Shown one piece after another: positions 6,501-12,637 of a stretch of 26,539 bases of DNA. The position numbers and the translations under genes are program-made. Position 1 is the first letter of the stretch, and each line of letters starts with the position of its first letter. The notes beneath the pieces were generated by a model. It had not been told where the DNA came from. It was given only the letters and a program-made list of their open reading frames with translations, and searched no databases. Source of the DNA: JAICJR01 sp036494715 (GTDB lineage Bacteria; Actinomycetota; Thermoleophilia; Solirubrobacterales; Thermoleophilaceae); assembly GCA_036494715.1 (NCBI GenBank), contig DASXNY010000106.1, positions 1-26,539 of the forward strand. Reading direction: 5' to 3'.

Positions 6501-7760
6501 CGGGTTGGTGAGCGTGATGTTCGCGCCCTGGTAGGCCTCGGGCGGCAGCGTGTTGTCGCGCGCGCCCACCACGAGCTCGTCGTATCGGGCCACGAAGGAG
6601 TTGAAGCCGAGCGAGCCGGCGCGCTGGATCACGGGGACGACGAGCGAGCGCGTGCCGTCCTTGCGCTCGACGTCCACGGCGAGGCCGATGCTCACGCCCG
6701 CGGGCTCGACCCGCTGCGGCTTGCCGTCCAGCTCGGCGTAGGCGTTGCCCATCACCGGCATGTCCCGCGCGGCCTCGACGATCGCCCACGCGATCAGGTG
6801 CGTGAACGACAGCTTCTTGCCGGCGTTCTTGAGGTCCTTGCGGCGGGAGTCGAGCTGGTCGACGGTGACAGTGCGGAAGCTCGTGGCCGTTGGGATCGAG
6901 CGGCTCTCGTTCATGAAGCGCGCGAGCGTGGCGGCGGGACCGCGCATCGGCTTGGCGGTGGCGTCGTCGGGGGAGACGGGCGCCGCTGCTGCCGGAGCGC
7001 TCGCGCCGTTGCCGCTGATCACGGCCTCGACGTCCTCCTTGGTCACGCGCCCGCGTGGGCCGCTGCCCGCGATCGCGCTGACGTCCAGCCCGTGCGCGCT
7101 GGCCATACGCGCGGCGACGGGGGTCGCGTTCTGGGCGCCGTTGCCGGCGGTGGGTGGCGGGGGGCTGGCGGCGGGTGGCGGGGTATCGGCCTGCGGACTG
7201 GGGGCTGCGGGCTGTGGACCCCCGACCGCGAGGCGGCACAGCACGGTGCCCGTCGGCACGGTCTCGTCCGCCTGAACGAGGATCTCTGCCAGCGTGCCGG
7301 CCGCCGGCGAGGGCAGCTCCGCGTCGACCTTGTCGGTCGAAATCTCGGCCAGCCCCTCCTCGACGGCCACCGGGTCACCGGGCTGCTTCAGCCACTCGAG
7401 CAGCGTCCCCTCGGTGACGGAGTCGCCCATCTGCGGAAACTCGACATCGAGCAACTCGCCTGACGGCTCGGGGTCCGCAGTCCCCAGTCCGCCGTCCGCA
7501 GAGCCGTTGGCGCCAACCTCAATCTCGCCGAGGACGGTGCCAACGGGTACGGTTTCATCCGCCTGGACGAGGATTCTCGTCAGCGTTCCTGCGACCGGTG
7601 CGGGCACTTCTGTGTCGACCTTGTCGGTCGAGACGTCAATCAACGCCTCGTCCTGGTCGACTGGATCCCCTACCTGCTTATGCCACTCGAGGATCGTGCC
7701 CTCGGTCACCGACTCGCCCATCTGGGGCATGGTGATCTCGACGGTTGTTCGTGTGGCCAT
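3537..7760 (-). CDS. odhA: Fused 2-oxoglutarate dehydrogenase E2-E1 (lipoyl x2, PSBD, acyltransferase, ThDP decarboxylase)
   Basis: 1407 residues carrying both E2 and E1 functions of 2-oxoglutarate dehydrogenase, converting 2-oxoglutarate towards succinyl-CoA in the TCA cycle. Order: lipoyl domain 1 (about 6-83, lipoyl Lys47 in STDKVD), lipoyl domain 2 (about 103-180, Lys144 in STDKVD), Pro/Ala linker, E3-binding domain (about 213-248, ATPVAARMASAHGLDV then GRVTKEDV), and E2 catalytic domain (about 270-510, TSTYDHRVIQGAESG at 471-485). The E1 half runs from about 545 to 1407, with RMHGHLAAHLDPLG at 561-574, MAHRGRLNVL at 719-728, HHGASGTYR, the ThDP loop GDAAFPGQG at 829-837 and GHNETDEPAYTQP. 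The DHRxIQGA signature is that of actinobacterial OdhA/Kgd, but those proteins (about 1230 residues) lack the lipoyl and E3-binding domains. No lipoamide dehydrogenase gene is nearby. It converges on the SDR gene. Confidence 0.93.
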   Translation of the reverse strand: MATRTTVEITMPQMGESVTEGTILEWHKQVGDPVDQDEALIDVSTDKVDTEVPAPVAGTLTRILVQADETVPVGTVLGEIEVGANGSADGGLGTADPEPSGELLDVEFPQMGDSVTEGTLLEWLKQPGDPVAVEEGLAEISTDKVDAELPSPAAGTLAEILVQADETVPTGTVLCRLAVGGPQPAAPSPQADTPPPAASPPPPTAGNGAQNATPVAARMASAHGLDVSAIAGSGPRGRVTKEDVEAVISGNGASAPAAAAPVSPDDATAKPMRGPAATLARFMNESRSIPTATSFRTVTVDQLDSRRKDLKNAGKKLSFTHLIAWAIVEAARDMPVMGNAYAELDGKPQRVEPAGVSIGLAVDVERKDGTRSLVVPVIQRAGSLGFNSFVARYDELVVGARDNTLPPEAYQGANITLTNPGGIGTVASVPRLMPGQGTIVATGAIGFPPGLGAVAPDKLKELGVQKVMTMTSTYDHRVIQGAESGAFLRRIDKLLQGEDGFYESVFAALDVTLDTTPRDGAGPVTAAEPAPSQVTPALTGAPDEALLQAVQAATSLVKAHRMHGHLAAHLDPLGSEPVGDPALEPETVHLTPELMRAIPASVLRVAVPGDTFADALPHLQETYCGTIAYEIEHIADHRQRVWLRQTIESGAHREPLSQEEKRHLLERLSEVEALESYLHKAFLGKKQFSIEGIDVLVPMLDETLTRAAGAGAREVVLGMAHRGRLNVLAHTVGRPYQTILVEFEGEQNPDADTAMPEGGTGDVKYHHGASGTYRLQGDKAITVTLSPNPSHLEIVDPVIEGRTRADQTSRKGREPIHDPTVVMPVLIHGDAAFPGQGVVSETLNLQALPGYTTGGTLHVITDNQLGFTTDPQDSRSTRYASDPAKGFDVPIIHVNADDVEACIAAVRLATAFRERFGRDALIDLIGYRRFGHNETDEPAYTQPLMYEKIKKHPPVRKLYADRLVAEGVVTQEDADAMAAEAYKALADAHADLKASLASPGHDTGEHQLDRTASAEPVTAVPADTLRSLNEQLLRVPEGFNLHRKLKPQMDKRRGAFDEGAIEWAQAEELAFASLLLQQVPIRLTGQDTERGTFSQRHLVFHDSQTGQRFAPIQNLSGATAPFELHNSPLSEAACLGFEYGYSVQAPEALVLWEAQFGDFVNGAQVVIDQFLVSGLAKWGQTTRLTLLLPHGYEGSGPEHSSGRIERFFQLAAEGNIRVANCTTPAQYFHLLRRQALVQKQRPLVVMTPKSLLRLPAATSKLEDLTGDSQFHAVLDDPTLTGPREKVTRLVLCTGKIYYDIVGSEERARADHVAVARVELLYPFASNELRELIASYPSVDEVVWVQEEPKNMGARAFMKLRMLDELLGENLRYEYVGREFRASPGEGYPAAHRAEQMRIVRAALKLPE
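7152..7218. repeat. Heptanucleotide tandem repeats in the lipoyl/PSBD linker of the E2-E1 gene
   Basis: Two runs of 7-base units. 7152-7186 reads GGGTGGC, GGGGGGC, TGGCGGC, GGGTGGC, GGGGTAT. 7191-7218 reads CTGCGGA, CTGGGGG, CTGCGGG, CTGTGGA. On the coding (minus) strand they encode the Pro/Ala-rich linker at about residues 181-203. A 7-base unit cycles through all three frames, so this periodicity is not explained by codon usage. The same unit types recur at 7474-7501 (inverted) and 9592-9619. Confidence 0.6.
7474..7501. repeat. Heptanucleotide tandem repeat between the two lipoyl domains
   Basis: Four exact 7-base units: TCCGCAG, TCCCCAG, TCCGCCG, TCCGCAG. The unit TCCGCAG is the reverse complement of CTGCGGA found at 7191-7197, so the same repeat family sits in both linkers of this gene in opposite orientation. 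It encodes about residues 87-96 (linker SADGGLGTADP). Confidence 0.6.
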
Positions 7761-7774
7761 CTGGCTTCGAATGA

Positions 7775-7780
7775 ACTGTA
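7775..7780 (-). promoter_or_regulatory. Candidate -10 element (TACAGT) for the E2-E1 gene
   Basis: Read on the minus strand, TACAGT ends 14 bases before the ATG at 7760, allowing a leader of only a few bases. No clear Shine-Dalgarno sequence is present. The divergent secreted-protein gene starts about 60 bases away. Confidence 0.35.
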
Positions 7781-7820
7781 GAGAACGGGACGGGACTGGC
7801 GGGCGTATCTAGACTGCAAC

Positions 7821-8362
7821 GTGGACCCGCGGAGACTTCCACGACCACTGGCAATCATCCTCTTCGTCCGGCGGCGGTCGGGCTGGCCGCTATTGCGGTT
7901 GCAGCCGCATGCGCTCCCGCGCTTGGCGCGCTGCCGAAGGCCGACGACGCGCCTCACATCAGCCACGCGAGCATGAGCCCGCGCCACTTCGCGGTCGATC
8001 CCCATGGAACCGCCGAGGTCAAGGCCGGAGTCGCGCTCGGCACCACCTTCCGCTACGACCTCTCGAAGAGGGCCGAGGTCTTCTTCTTCCTCGACCGCGG
8101 CGCGCAGGGGCGCGTGGTGGGAGGCCACTGCCGCCGGCTCAGCCGCCAGAACAAGCGCTACAAGCACTGCGCCTACTACGTGCGCTCGGGGAGCTTCAAG
8201 CAGGTCGGCGTCGAGGGTTCCAATACGAAGCACTTCTCCGGGAAGATCGGCACCCGCAACCTGGTGCCCGCGCATTACAAGGTCACGCTCGTCGCCGTGG
8301 ACAGCATGGGCAACCCCTCGACCCCGGGGCGTGTGTTGCGCTTCACCGTCCTGCGCGGCTGA
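7821..8362 (+). CDS. Small secreted beta-rich protein; signal peptide split by an apparent frameshift
   Basis: The body (ATG 7973 to 8362, 129 residues) has the pattern of a beta-sandwich domain I associate with Solirubrobacterales exported proteins: ASMSPRHFAV, TTFRYDLSKRAEVFFFLDRG, a GHC...HC cysteine pair, GSNTKHFSGKIG and HYKVTLVAVDSMGN. The same frame continues upstream of 7973 as RPAAVGLAAIAVAAACAPALGAL, a textbook signal-peptide core, but contains no ATG, GTG or TTG back to its stop at 7772. In another frame GTG 7821 encodes MDPRRLPRPLAIILF, the matching positively charged start. Joining them needs a -1 shift near 7865-7876 (CTTCGTCCGGCGGCGG). So the gene probably starts at 7821 and is a recent frameshift, a sequencing error, or recoded. 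AAAC could be a lipobox-like site. It is divergent from the E2-E1 gene. Confidence 0.6.
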
Positions 8363-8422
8363 CTGAAAACCCAGGCACGGCGACGACCCCGGTCAGTAGG
8401 GTCGCCGCCGCCCAGCCACGGA

Positions 8423-8460
8423 TGGCAACACTCAGATCCCGGAACCTGAGTTCGTTGCCA
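8423..8460 (+). other. Long imperfect hairpin upstream of the FAD enzyme gene
   Basis: TGGCAAC (8423-8429) pairs with GTTGCCA (8454-8460), and inside it CTCAG (8431-8435) pairs with CTGAG (8446-8450) around a 10-base loop. There is no T-run behind it. A weaker hairpin (GGCGAC 8379-8384 with GTCGCC 8401-8406) precedes it. Either could end transcription of the secreted-protein gene, or the larger one could be a leader structure for the next operon. Confidence 0.4.
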
Positions 8461-8497
8461 CGAATGAGAAGACGAGGCGCGGGCGGCGTTCGTTCCC

Positions 8498-8511
8498 GTG
8501 ACATTGTTCAC
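8498..8511. promoter_or_regulatory. Operator-like palindrome before the FAD enzyme gene
   Basis: GTGACATTGTTCAC has perfect GTGA/TCAC arms around six bases and lies seven bases before ATG 8518. It would cover the region where transcription should start. The regulator is unknown. Confidence 0.3.
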
Positions 8512-8517
8512 ACAGCA

Positions 8518-10101
8518 ATGACGCTCGCCATCCGCCGACGCAAGCACTGGGGCTGGGGCTACGAGGACCAGCAGCCGTCTCCGGAGGAGGTGAGTGCCGC
8601 TGCGGCGGGGATCCGCTCGCATCTCGGCTTCGAGCCGCTCGAGGCGGAGGAGCCGGTGCCGCTGTCGGCCGTCGAGCTGGCGCCGCCGCGGCTCGAGCCG
8701 CCCGCTGCGCTCGCCGAGCTCTGCTCGGCCGACCCGCACGAGCGCGCCTCGCACGCCTACGGCCGTTCCTACCGCGACATAGTGCGCGCGTTCCGCGGCC
8801 GCTTCGACCACCCGCCCGACCTGGTGGCGCGGCCGGCCGACGAGGACGACCTGCGCCGGCTGCTCGAGTGGTGCGCGGACGCGCGTGCCGCGGCGATCCC
8901 CTACGGCGGCGGCACGAGCGTGGTTGGCGGGGTAGAGCCGGCGGTGGGCGACGGCTACGCGGGTGCTGTCTCGATCGACCTCACGCGGCTCGACCGCGTG
9001 CTCGAGGTCGACGAGGTGTCGCGCGCGGCGCGGATCCAGGCGGGCGCCGCCGGGCCGGCGCTCGAGGACCAGCTGCGCGAGCACGGCCTGACGCTGCGGC
9101 ACTTCCCGCAGTCGTTCGAGTTCTCGACGCTGGGCGGCTGGATCGCCACGCGCGCGGGCGGCCACTTCGCCACGCTCTACACGCACATCGACGACCTGGT
9201 CGAGTCGGTACGAGCGCTCACGCCGCGGGGCGTCTGGGAGTCGCGGCGGCTGCCCGGCTCGGGCGCGGGCCCGAGCCCCGACCGCCTGCTGGTCGGCTCC
9301 GAGGGGATCCTCGGCGTGATCACCGAGGCGTGGGTGCGCGTGCAGGCGCGGCCGGAGTTCCGCGCCTCGGCGCCGGTGCACTTCGAAAGCTTCGCGGCCG
9401 GCGCCGAGGCCGTGCGCGCGCTCTCCCAGGCCGGGCTCTACCCGTCGAACTGCCGCCTGCTCGACCCCGCGGAGGCGGTGATGACCGGCTCGGCGCCAGA
9501 GGGGAAGGCGCTGCTGGTCCTGGGGTTCGAATCCGCAGATCACCCCGTCGAGCCCTGGATGGACAGGGCGCTTGAGTGTTCACGGGAGTTCGGGGGGCGG
9601 GTGGCGGGTGGCGGGGGCGATGGCGTTGGTGCGTGGCGTTCCGCGTTTATCCAGGCGCCCTACCTGCGCGACACGATGATTGCCGCGGGCGTGCTCAGCG
9701 AGACGTTCGAGACCGCCATGACGTGGGACCGGATGGGGGAGTTCGTGGCTGCGGTTCGCGAGCGGGCCGAGGCTGCGCTGCGGTCGGAATACGGGGCGGG
9801 CACGGTGAGCTGCCGCTTCACCCACGTCTACCCGGACGGGGCCGCGCCGTACTTCACGCTGCTGGCGCCCGCCAGGCGCGGCGGCGAGCTCGAGCAGTGG
9901 GGCGAGGTGAAGGCCGCCGCGTCGGAGGCGGTGCTGGCGGCAGGGGGAACGATCACGCACCACCACGCGGTGGGGCGCGACCACCGCCCCTGGTACGACC
10001 GCCAGCGGCCCGAGCCGTTCGCGGACGCGCTGCGCGCGGCGAAGAAGGCAGTCGACCCGGAAGGCATTCTCAACCCTGGCGTGCTCGTGGACCCGGCGTG
10101 A
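8518..10101 (+). CDS. FAD-binding oxidase, alkyldihydroxyacetonephosphate synthase-like
   Basis: 527 residues of the VAO/PCMH flavoprotein fold. The FAD-binding domain shows PYGGGTSVVGGVEP (about 128-141), FPQSFEFSTLGGWIATRAGGH (196-216), a DDLVESVRALTPRG strand-turn, and GSEGILGVITEAWV (260-273). The C-terminal cap has AWRSAFIQAPYLRD (372-385), a HHHAVGRDH segment and DPEGILNPGVL. These match the alkylglycerone-phosphate synthase (AGPS) group, in which the enzyme swaps the acyl chain of acyl-DHAP for a fatty alcohol to form an ether bond. Many bacterial members have untested functions. The start RRRKHWGWGYEDQ is typical of bacterial AGPS-like proteins. There is no Shine-Dalgarno sequence. 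Residues 359-368 (GGRVAGGGGD) are encoded by heptanucleotide repeats. It is coupled to the MBL gene by a GTGA overlap. Confidence 0.85.
   Translation: MTLAIRRRKHWGWGYEDQQPSPEEVSAAAAGIRSHLGFEPLEAEEPVPLSAVELAPPRLEPPAALAELCSADPHERASHAYGRSYRDIVRAFRGRFDHPPDLVARPADEDDLRRLLEWCADARAAAIPYGGGTSVVGGVEPAVGDGYAGAVSIDLTRLDRVLEVDEVSRAARIQAGAAGPALEDQLREHGLTLRHFPQSFEFSTLGGWIATRAGGHFATLYTHIDDLVESVRALTPRGVWESRRLPGSGAGPSPDRLLVGSEGILGVITEAWVRVQARPEFRASAPVHFESFAAGAEAVRALSQAGLYPSNCRLLDPAEAVMTGSAPEGKALLVLGFESADHPVEPWMDRALECSREFGGRVAGGGGDGVGAWRSAFIQAPYLRDTMIAAGVLSETFETAMTWDRMGEFVAAVRERAEAALRSEYGAGTVSCRFTHVYPDGAAPYFTLLAPARRGGELEQWGEVKAAASEAVLAAGGTITHHHAVGRDHRPWYDRQRPEPFADALRAAKKAVDPEGILNPGVLVDPA
9592..9619. repeat. 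Heptanucleotide tandem repeat in the FAD enzyme gene
   Basis: Four units: GGGGGGC, GGGTGGC, GGGTGGC, GGGGGCG. The first three match units in the E2-E1 linker at 7152-7179 exactly. Here they encode a Gly-rich loop (about residues 359-368) just before the conserved AWRSAF motif, a surface position where an insertion should be tolerated. Confidence 0.6.
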
Positions 10102-11105
10102 GCGGTCCCCAGCGCAAGCGCAACCTGCCGCGGGCGGACCAGATCGTGCGCGGCCTGTGGCGACTGCGGCTGCCGATCGTCGGCTGGCCGGGTGTGCCGC
10201 ACGTGAACGCGTTTGCGATCGCGGCGGCCAACGGCGTCGTGCTCGTGGACACCGGACTGGCGGAGCCGGGCGGCTTGCAGCGGCTCGAGCAGGCGCTGAG
10301 CCAGGCGGGTCTGACCCCCGCACACGTGCGGTTGCTGGTGTGCACGCACGCGCACTCGGATCACTACGGGCTGGCCGCGCCGATCATGGAAGCCTCCGGC
10401 TGCGAGCTCTGGCTGCACCCGCGCCACGAGCACATGACGCGCGCGGCCGAGGATCCGGACCGCGCGTTCGAGCGGCGCATCGAAGTGGCGCGCCAGAGCG
10501 GCGTGCCCGAGGCCGCGCTGCGCGAGTACCAGGCCGCGCGCAAGGGCCAGGGCCTCGGCATCGTGAAGATCGTCCTGCCCGACCGCGAGCTCGTGCCCGG
10601 CGTGGTGGTGGACACCGACCTCGGGCCCTGGCACGTCTACGAGACCCCCGGCCACGCGCCCTCGCACGTGGTGCTCCACCAGCCCGAGCGCGGCCTGCTC
10701 CTATCCGGCGATCACCTGCTCGGCCGCGTCTCGCTCTACTTCGACTACGGCTGGACGCCCGACCCCGCCGGCGAGTTCCTCGCGAGCCTCGACGTGGTGG
10801 AGCCGCTCGGCGCCGGTCTCTGCCTGGCCGGGCACGGCCGCCCGTTCCGCGACGTGGCCGGGCACATCGAAGCCAACCGCAGCGCGGTGGCGGAGCGAGT
10901 CGGCCGGGTGCGCGACGCGATCGCCGGCGAGAGGCGCACGCCGTTCGAGATCGTCCCGTTCCTGCTGGGCGAACAGGAGCTGACGCCGATCATGGTCAAC
11001 TGGGGACTGTCGGAGACGCTCTGCTACCTGCGCCACCTCGAGCGCCTCGGCGAGGCCGAGAAGGTGGACGACGATCCCGAGCGCTGGCTGGCGGTGGCGG
11101 CCTAG
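10098..11105 (+). CDS. Metallo-beta-lactamase-fold hydrolase
   Basis: 335 residues. The MBL zinc-binding signature is present: THAHSDHYG (residues 83-91; H84, H86, D88, H89), GHAPSHVVL (third His), SGDHLLG (bridging Asp) and GHGRPF (last His). This suits a hydrolase of the glyoxalase-II-like MBL superfamily, with a C-terminal helical region (EIVPFLLGEQELTPIMVNWGLSETLCYLRHLERLG) common to lactamase-B proteins that act on thioesters or lactones. The substrate is unknown. The start GTG 10098 overlaps the TGA of the FAD enzyme (GTGA), so the two are translationally coupled and presumably act in one pathway. Its stop shares the tetranucleotide CTAG (11102-11105) with the stop of the convergent LLM remnant. 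Confidence 0.86.
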   Translation: MSGPQRKRNLPRADQIVRGLWRLRLPIVGWPGVPHVNAFAIAAANGVVLVDTGLAEPGGLQRLEQALSQAGLTPAHVRLLVCTHAHSDHYGLAAPIMEASGCELWLHPRHEHMTRAAEDPDRAFERRIEVARQSGVPEAALREYQAARKGQGLGIVKIVLPDRELVPGVVVDTDLGPWHVYETPGHAPSHVVLHQPERGLLLSGDHLLGRVSLYFDYGWTPDPAGEFLASLDVVEPLGAGLCLAGHGRPFRDVAGHIEANRSAVAERVGRVRDAIAGERRTPFEIVPFLLGEQELTPIMVNWGLSETLCYLRHLERLGEAEKVDDDPERWLAVAA

Positions 11106-11405
11106 CCCACGCCGATGGCCGCGCGCAGCCCGGGCACGACCTCGCTCACGAGTCGCTCAACCCGCTCCGGGCTCTGCGCCGGCAGGATGATCGCGCCGAG
11201 CCCCAGTCGCTCCGTCAGACGGGCGAGCGTCTCCACCCAGTGCTCGGGCGGCCCGTCCAGCACGGTCTCCTCGCCATCGAAACCCGCGCGGAGAATCTGA
11301 ATCGCCTCCTCGAGCGCCTCCACTCCCTCGCCGGGCGTGCGCTTCGGCCCCGCCATAGTGGCCACGCGTTCCCACACCGAACAGGCCGAGCTCGAGCGGC
11401 ACGGC
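11102..11405 (-). pseudogene. Decayed LLM-class (F420-type) flavin oxidoreductase remnant
   Basis: The readable frame from ATG 11356 (84 residues) has two pieces of a luciferase-like monooxygenase. The first is AGPKRTPGEGVEALEEAIQILRA, a mid-protein segment. The second is GPPEHWVETLARLTERLGLGAIILPA followed by VERLVSEVVPGLRAAIG, the family C-terminus. They are joined directly, so roughly a hundred residues normally between them are absent. Upstream, LELGL (in LLM proteins just before the GPKRTPGE segment) appears in a different frame from about 11400, which implies a frameshift near 11380. The N-terminal third is missing. A small functional gene from 11356 cannot be excluded but is less likely. 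It lies just downstream of metF on the same strand. Confidence 0.62.
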
Positions 11406-11412
11406 CGAGAAG

Positions 11413-12309
11413 CTACACCGGCTGGGCCACGCGGTCCCATGGGTGCGCGCCGCGCAGGGCGGCGAGGATCGCGCGCGTGGCCGGCGAGCGGTTGAGCGTG
11501 TAGAAGTGGATGCCCGGGGCGCCGCGTGCGAGCAGGTCCGCGCACTGCAGCGCCGCGTACGCGACGCCGAGCTCGGTGACCGCCTCGGGGTCGTCCGCGC
11601 GCTCGGCCAGCTCGCGCTCGAACGGCTCGGGCAGCGCCGCGCGGCACATCTCGGTGATGCGCTTGATCTGCTTGAAGTTGGTCACCGGCATGATCCCCGG
11701 GACGATCGGCACGGTGATCCCCGCCGAGCGCGCCTCCTCCACGAACTTGAAGTAGAGCTCGTTGTCGTAGAAGAGCTGCGTGATCAGGAAGCCGACGCCG
11801 GAGGCGACCTTCTCCTTGAGGAACTTGATGTCGTGCGCCATGTCCGGCGCCTCGGGGTGGACCTCCGGGAAGCAGGCGGCCCCGATCGCGAAGTTGTAGT
11901 TGTCGGAGATCAGCTTGGCCAGCTCGGTGGAGTAGTGGAGGCCGCCGGGGGTGGGCTTCCACTCGGTCTCGCCGCGGGGCGGATCGCCGCGCAGCGCGAG
12001 CACGTTCTCGATCCCGGAGTCGGCGATGCCGTCGAGGATCGAGCGCAGCCGCTCCACCGGCTCGCCGACGCAGCTCAGGTGCGCCATCGCCTCGATGCCG
12101 AGCTCCTTCTTGATCCACTTGGTGATCTCCACCGTGCGGTCGCGCGTGGAGCCCGCGGCGCCGTAGGTCACCGACACGTAGCCCGGCTGGTCGTCCTTCA
12201 GGTCCCAGAGCGTGCGCTTCAGCTGCTCCATTCCCTCGTCCGTCTGGGGCGGGAAGAACTCGAAGGAGAAAACCGGCCGCTGGTGCTCGAGAAGTTGGTC
12301 GATGCGCAT
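11413..12309 (-). CDS. metF: Methylenetetrahydrofolate reductase
   Basis: 298 residues, the usual length for bacterial MetF. This FAD-dependent TIM-barrel enzyme reduces 5,10-methylene-THF to 5-methyl-THF for methionine synthesis. Motifs seen: FSFEFFPPQTDEG near the N-terminus with the catalytic Glu at about residue 17, YVSVTYGAAGSTRDRT, MAHLSCVG, NVLALRGDPP (folate/flavin site), GAACFPEVHPEA, ITQLFYDN and VPGIMPVTNFKQ. No Shine-Dalgarno sequence precedes the ATG. A TACGCT hexamer (12330-12325, minus strand) ends 15 bases upstream and could be the -10. It lies 23 bases downstream of the 98-residue gene, so read-through from that operon is also possible. Confidence 0.95.
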   Translation of the reverse strand: MRIDQLLEHQRPVFSFEFFPPQTDEGMEQLKRTLWDLKDDQPGYVSVTYGAAGSTRDRTVEITKWIKKELGIEAMAHLSCVGEPVERLRSILDGIADSGIENVLALRGDPPRGETEWKPTPGGLHYSTELAKLISDNYNFAIGAACFPEVHPEAPDMAHDIKFLKEKVASGVGFLITQLFYDNELYFKFVEEARSAGITVPIVPGIMPVTNFKQIKRITEMCRAALPEPFERELAERADDPEAVTELGVAYAALQCADLLARGAPGIHFYTLNRSPATRAILAALRGAHPWDRVAQPV

Positions 12310-12332
12310 GGAGAAGGGACTTCAAGCGTAGG

Positions 12333-12629
12333 TCATGCGGCCCCGCTTGGACCCTCAATGTCCAATCCGGTGGCCACCCTGCTTACACCCTGCACCTCAT
12401 ATTGAACATCAACTGAGTCGTTTCTGCGGTAGGTCCCCGCTATCGAGAGGAAAATCAGGAGCCAGCGCCAGAAGCCGAGCTTGCCCTCTTTTGCCAGCGG
12501 TTTCGTGAACACGAGGTGGCCCTTCTGGACTGTGTAGTCGCTTCCTTCGGCCTGCCGCACGCCGTTCACGAACACGTTCACGGGCGGCCGCGCGTCGGGC
12601 GGCAGCTTGACCAGCCAGTGGTCCTCCAT
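12333..12629 (-). CDS. Unknown 98-residue protein
   Basis: I do not recognise a family. The N-terminal half reads as a beta-hairpin module (WLVKLPPDARPPVNVFVNGVRQ then DYTVQKGHLVFTKPL), reminiscent of structural-protein hairpins with an NGV turn. It is followed by an aromatic, hydrophobic stretch GFWRWLLIFLSIAGTY (about 52-67) that may be a membrane segment or an amphipathic helix, and a final strand SVDVQYEVQGV. It starts eight bases after the SRPBCC stop, with GGGGG just ahead of the ATG, so it is the third gene of the SARP-SRPBCC operon. A longer frame extends upstream but runs through the SRPBCC gene. Confidence 0.65.
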   Translation of the reverse strand: MEDHWLVKLPPDARPPVNVFVNGVRQAEGSDYTVQKGHLVFTKPLAKEGKLGFWRWLLIFLSIAGTYRRNDSVDVQYEVQGVSRVATGLDIEGPSGAA

Positions 12630-12637
12630 CGCCCCCG

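Noticed and set aside
3588..7463. Two very long plus-strand open frames (605 and 667 residues) antisense to the E2-E1 gene
   Set aside because: They are GC-rich shadows of the real minus-strand gene, rich in Arg, Gly, Ala, His and Leu, with no domain. The E2-E1 frame has clear motifs along its whole length.
9576..10097. Upstream extension of the MBL-fold hydrolase frame
   Set aside because: It is the out-of-frame shadow of the FAD enzyme gene. The GTGA overlap gives a clean start at 10098.
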